Assembly (NCBI RefSeq): GCF_003854935.1
Contig: NZ_CP033970.1
Span: forward strand, 1 to 64,000
Reading direction: 5' to 3'
Origin: Cupriavidus pauculus
GTDB lineage: Bacteria; Pseudomonadota; Gammaproteobacteria; Burkholderiales; Burkholderiaceae
DNA: 64,000 nucleotides
In this document: positions 61,481-64,000 of the stretch, one piece after another
Position numbering within the stretch: position 1 is the first letter of the stretch
How the letters are laid out: every line of letters starts with the position of its first letter
The notes under the pieces: model-generated
Database searches by the model: none
Told to the model about the DNA's origin: nothing
Seen by the model: only the letters and a program-made list of their open reading frames with translations
Translations under genes and position numbers: made by a program

Positions 61481-64000
61481 ATGATCGAAGCCAACACCGC
61501 GGCGCGTCTGGCCGCGCGCTTTGCCACGCTGGCGCCGGCCCAGCGCCGCGCCTTCCTCGACAAGATGGCCGAGCAAGGCATCGCATTCGCGCAACTGCCG
61601 ATTCCCGCGCTGCCGCGCCCCGACGCCGGCGCCGTGCATGACGCGCCGCTGTCGTACGCGCAGCAGCGGCAGTGGTTCCTGCACCGCTTCGAGCCGGACA
61701 GCGCCGCGTATCACATCAGCAGCAGCGTCGACCTGCGCGGCACGCTGGACGTGCCCGCGCTGGAAGCCGCCTTTGCCGTGCTGGCCCAGCGCCACGACGC
61801 GCTGCGCACCGCCTTTGGGGCCGATGCCGAAGGCCAGGTCACGCAGCGGGTGCGCCCGGCGGTGACGATCGCGCTACCGGTCACCGACCTGTCGGCCGAC
61901 CCGTCCGCCGCCGATGCCCGCGCCGCCGCCATTGCCGAGGCACCGTTCGACCTCGGCCACGCGCCGCTGCTGCGCGTGCACCTGCTGAAGCTGGGCACGC
62001 AGGCCCACCGGCTGGTGCTGGTGATGCATCACATCGTCTCCGATGGCCGGTCGATGCAGTTGCTGATCGACGAACTGGCCGCCGCATACCGCGCGCAACG
62101 CGCCGGCCAAGCGCTGGCGCTGCCGGCCCAGCCCATCGGCTACGCCGACTACGCGGCCTGGCAACGCAACTGGCTCGAAGCCGGCGAACGCGAGCGCCAG
62201 CTGGCGTGGTGGTGCGACACGCTGGCCGGCGCACCCGACGTACTGGCGCTGCCGACCGACCGCCCACGCCCGGCCGCCGCCGCGTACGTGGCCGACCGGT
62301 GCGAGATCGACCTGCCCGACACGCTGGCCGCCCGGCTGCGCACGCGCGCACAGGCCCAGGGCGGCACGCTGTTCATGGCGCTGCTGGCCGGCTTCCACGC
62401 GCTGCTGCACCGCTACACGGGCAGCGGCGACATCTGCGTCGGCGTGCCGGTGGCCGGCCGCAACCGCATCGAGACCGAGCGCGTGGTGGGCCTGTTCGTC
62501 AACACGCAGATCGTGCGCGGCCGCATCGACGGGCGCCAGCCGCTGTCCGCGCTGCTGGACGGCATCCGGCAGGCCGTGCTGGGCGCGCAGGCGCACCAGG
62601 ACCTGCCATTCGAGCAACTGGTGGATGCGCTGCAACCGGCGCGCAGCATGAGCTACCACCCGCTGTTCCAGGTCGTGCACAACCATCGGCGGGGCGACCG
62701 CGCCGCGCGGGTGTCGCTGCCCGACCTCGAACTCGAAAGCGCCCCCGTGGGCGAGCGCAGCACGGCGCTGGAACTGACGCTCGACACGCGCGAAGACTCG
62801 GCCGGCCGCATCCACGCGTCGTTCCTCTACGCGCGCGAACTGTTCGACGCGGCCACCGTGCAGCGGCTGGCACGCCACTACCTGCGGCTGCTGGGGCAAC
62901 TGGCCGATGACCCGTGCGTGGCGCTCGGCGCCGTGGACCTGCTCGACAGCAGCGAGCGCGACGCACTGCTGCAGATCGGCCACGGCATCGCGCCGGCCGA
63001 TGACTGCCTGCCCGTCCACGCCCATATCGCCCGCCATGCCGCCGCGCAGCCTGAAGCCATCGCCGTGATCTGCGGCGAGCAATCGCTGCGCTACGGCGAT
63101 CTGCTGGCCCGCGCCGACCGGCTGGCGGCCACGCTGCGTGCGCGCGGCATCGGCGCCGAGGATCGCGTCGGCATCGCGCTGTCCCGCTCGCCCGACATCA
63201 TCGTCGCGCTGCTGGCCGTGATGCGCGCCGGGGCGGCCTATGTGCCTTTTGATCCCAGCTATCCGAAGGACCGGCTGGCCTACCTGTTCGACGACAGCCA
63301 GATCCGGCTGCTGGTGACGGAGCCGGCGCTGCTCGACGTGCTGCCAGCCCCGGCCGCGCTGCCCGTGCTGACGCTCGACATGGTCAGCGCCGATGTGGCG
63401 CCGCTGGGCGAGGTCGTCGTCCATCCGGACCAGTTGGCCTACGTGATCTACACGTCGGGCTCCACGGGGCGGCCCAAGGGCGTGTGCGTGTCGCACGGGC
63501 CGCTGGCGATGCATGTCGCGGTGACCATCGAGCTTTACGAGATGAGCCCGGCGTCCCGGGAACTGCACTTCCTCTCGTTCGCGTTCGATGGCGCCCACGA
63601 GCGCTGGCTTTGCGCGCTGGCCTGCGGCGGCTCGCTGGTGCTGCGCGATGACACGCTCTGGACGCCCGAGCAGACCGCCGAGGCCATGGCCCGACACGGC
63701 GTGACCAACGCCGGTTTTCCGCCGGCCTACCTGCGCCAGCTGGCCGAGCATTGCGAGCAACGCGGCGAGCATCCGCCGGTGGCGCTCTACTCGTTCGGCG
63801 GCGAGGCGATGCCACGTGGCGCCTTTGCGCAGGCGCGCCGGGCGCTGGGTGCCCAGACCTACATCAACGGCTACGGCCCGACCGAGACCGTGGTCACGCC
63901 GATGGTGTGGAAGGTCCGCGCCGAGGCGGCCGACTTCACCGGCACCTACGCACCGATTGGCCGTCCCGTGGGCGACCGCCGCTGCTACCTGCTCGATGCC
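61481..64000 (+). CDS. NRPS: C-A(unassigned), cut by the right edge
   Basis: The first 840 residues of another NRPS, starting at the base after the previous stop codon. The C domain (about 50-485) has an intact HHIVSDG near 183. The A domain starts near 510: VIYTSGSTGRPKGVCVSHGP, then LSFAFDGAHERWLCAL, VTNAGFPPAYL, YSFGGEAM and NGYGPTETVVTP. Read by eye the specificity residues are D-G-E-G-S-G-G-V-T, a DGE-type code that I cannot assign; several DGE codes belong to basic or modified residues. The rest, including the chain-release step, is beyond the window. Confidence 0.9.
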   Translation, partial: MIEANTAARLAARFATLAPAQRRAFLDKMAEQGIAFAQLPIPALPRPDAGAVHDAPLSYAQQRQWFLHRFEPDSAAYHISSSVDLRGTLDVPALEAAFAVLAQRHDALRTAFGADAEGQVTQRVRPAVTIALPVTDLSADPSAADARAAAIAEAPFDLGHAPLLRVHLLKLGTQAHRLVLVMHHIVSDGRSMQLLIDELAAAYRAQRAGQALALPAQPIGYADYAAWQRNWLEAGERERQLAWWCDTLAGAPDVLALPTDRPRPAAAAYVADRCEIDLPDTLAARLRTRAQAQGGTLFMALLAGFHALLHRYTGSGDICVGVPVAGRNRIETERVVGLFVNTQIVRGRIDGRQPLSALLDGIRQAVLGAQAHQDLPFEQLVDALQPARSMSYHPLFQVVHNHRRGDRAARVSLPDLELESAPVGERSTALELTLDTREDSAGRIHASFLYARELFDAATVQRLARHYLRLLGQLADDPCVALGAVDLLDSSERDALLQIGHGIAPADDCLPVHAHIARHAAAQPEAIAVICGEQSLRYGDLLARADRLAATLRARGIGAEDRVGIALSRSPDIIVALLAVMRAGAAYVPFDPSYPKDRLAYLFDDSQIRLLVTEPALLDVLPAPAALPVLTLDMVSADVAPLGEVVVHPDQLAYVIYTSGSTGRPKGVCVSHGPLAMHVAVTIELYEMSPASRELHFLSFAFDGAHERWLCALACGGSLVLRDDTLWTPEQTAEAMARHGVTNAGFPPAYLRQLAEHCEQRGEHPPVALYSFGGEAMPRGAFAQARRALGAQTYINGYGPTETVVTPMVWKVRAEAADFTGTYAPIGRPVGDRRCYLLDA

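Overview
The window looks like chromosomal DNA of a beta-proteobacterium of the Burkholderiaceae, most probably Cupriavidus or a close relative. The reasons are the very high GC with strong GC3 bias, the Bug-family solute receptor, the H-NS variant, the split arn lipid A operon, the heavy-metal genes and the acyl-peptide NRPS cluster. The genus is inferred from gene content, not from a marker gene.

Region by region. (1) 1-6.8 kb: metR (cut by the left edge) diverges from metE, with a perfect MetR box between them. A TonB-dependent receptor and a convergent secreted M30-type metallopeptidase follow. (2) 7-10.1 kb: a DUF1254 lipoprotein, tRNA-Arg(ACG), a short autotransporter-barrel-like protein and tRNA-Leu(CAG), all on the minus strand. 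(3) 10.2-20.35 kb: a nine-gene minus-strand operon for pyrimidine-base salvage and breakdown. It encodes URC1 (GTP cyclohydrolase II-like), URC4 (DUF1688), uracil phosphoribosyltransferase, a RutR-like TetR regulator, a complete BMP-type ABC importer and a CodA-like cytosine deaminase. A near-perfect RutR operator lies ahead of the first gene. (4) 20.5-24.3 kb: a membrane acyltransferase, an amino-acid binding protein and two secreted proteins of unknown function. (5) 24.6-31.7 kb: an arn operon (arnT, an SMR flippase subunit, arnB, arnC, arnA split into two genes, arnD) that adds 4-amino-4-deoxy-L-arabinose to lipid A. (6) 31.7-37.9 kb: metal response. It holds a P1B-type Zn/Cd/Pb ATPase behind a MerR-type promoter, a heavy-metal two-component system, and a small secreted repeat protein behind a CusR-like inverted repeat. 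(7) 37.9-44.9 kb: an MHYT-GGDEF-EAL protein, a glycine-zipper lipoprotein, a palindromic repeat, an acyl-CoA dehydrogenase/Bug receptor/cupin group and a secondary-alcohol dehydrogenase. (8) 45 kb to the right edge: a lipopeptide siderophore NRPS cluster, entered through an iron-starvation ECF-sigma-type promoter.

The NRPS line reads: MbtH, type II thioesterase, then FAAL-ACP-C-(Asp beta-hydroxylase) // interface-A(Asp)-PCP // C-A(Thr)-PCP-E-C-A(Asp)-PCP // C-A(unassigned, cut by the edge). This predicts an N-acylated peptide beginning acyl-(beta-OH-Asp)-D-Thr-Asp, in the style of the photoreactive cupriachelin/taiwachelin siderophores. Receptor, sigma factor, exporter and ornithine-modifying genes are not in the window and would be expected to the right.

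The most notable items are the complete regulated URC locus, the C-like interface domain with a mutated active site paired with a hydroxylase on a different polypeptide, the three independently readable regulatory sites (RutR-type, MerR-type, ECF-type), and the two small DPY-S/T-x-GA repeat proteins. Annotation is by eye from sequence. No database search was run.
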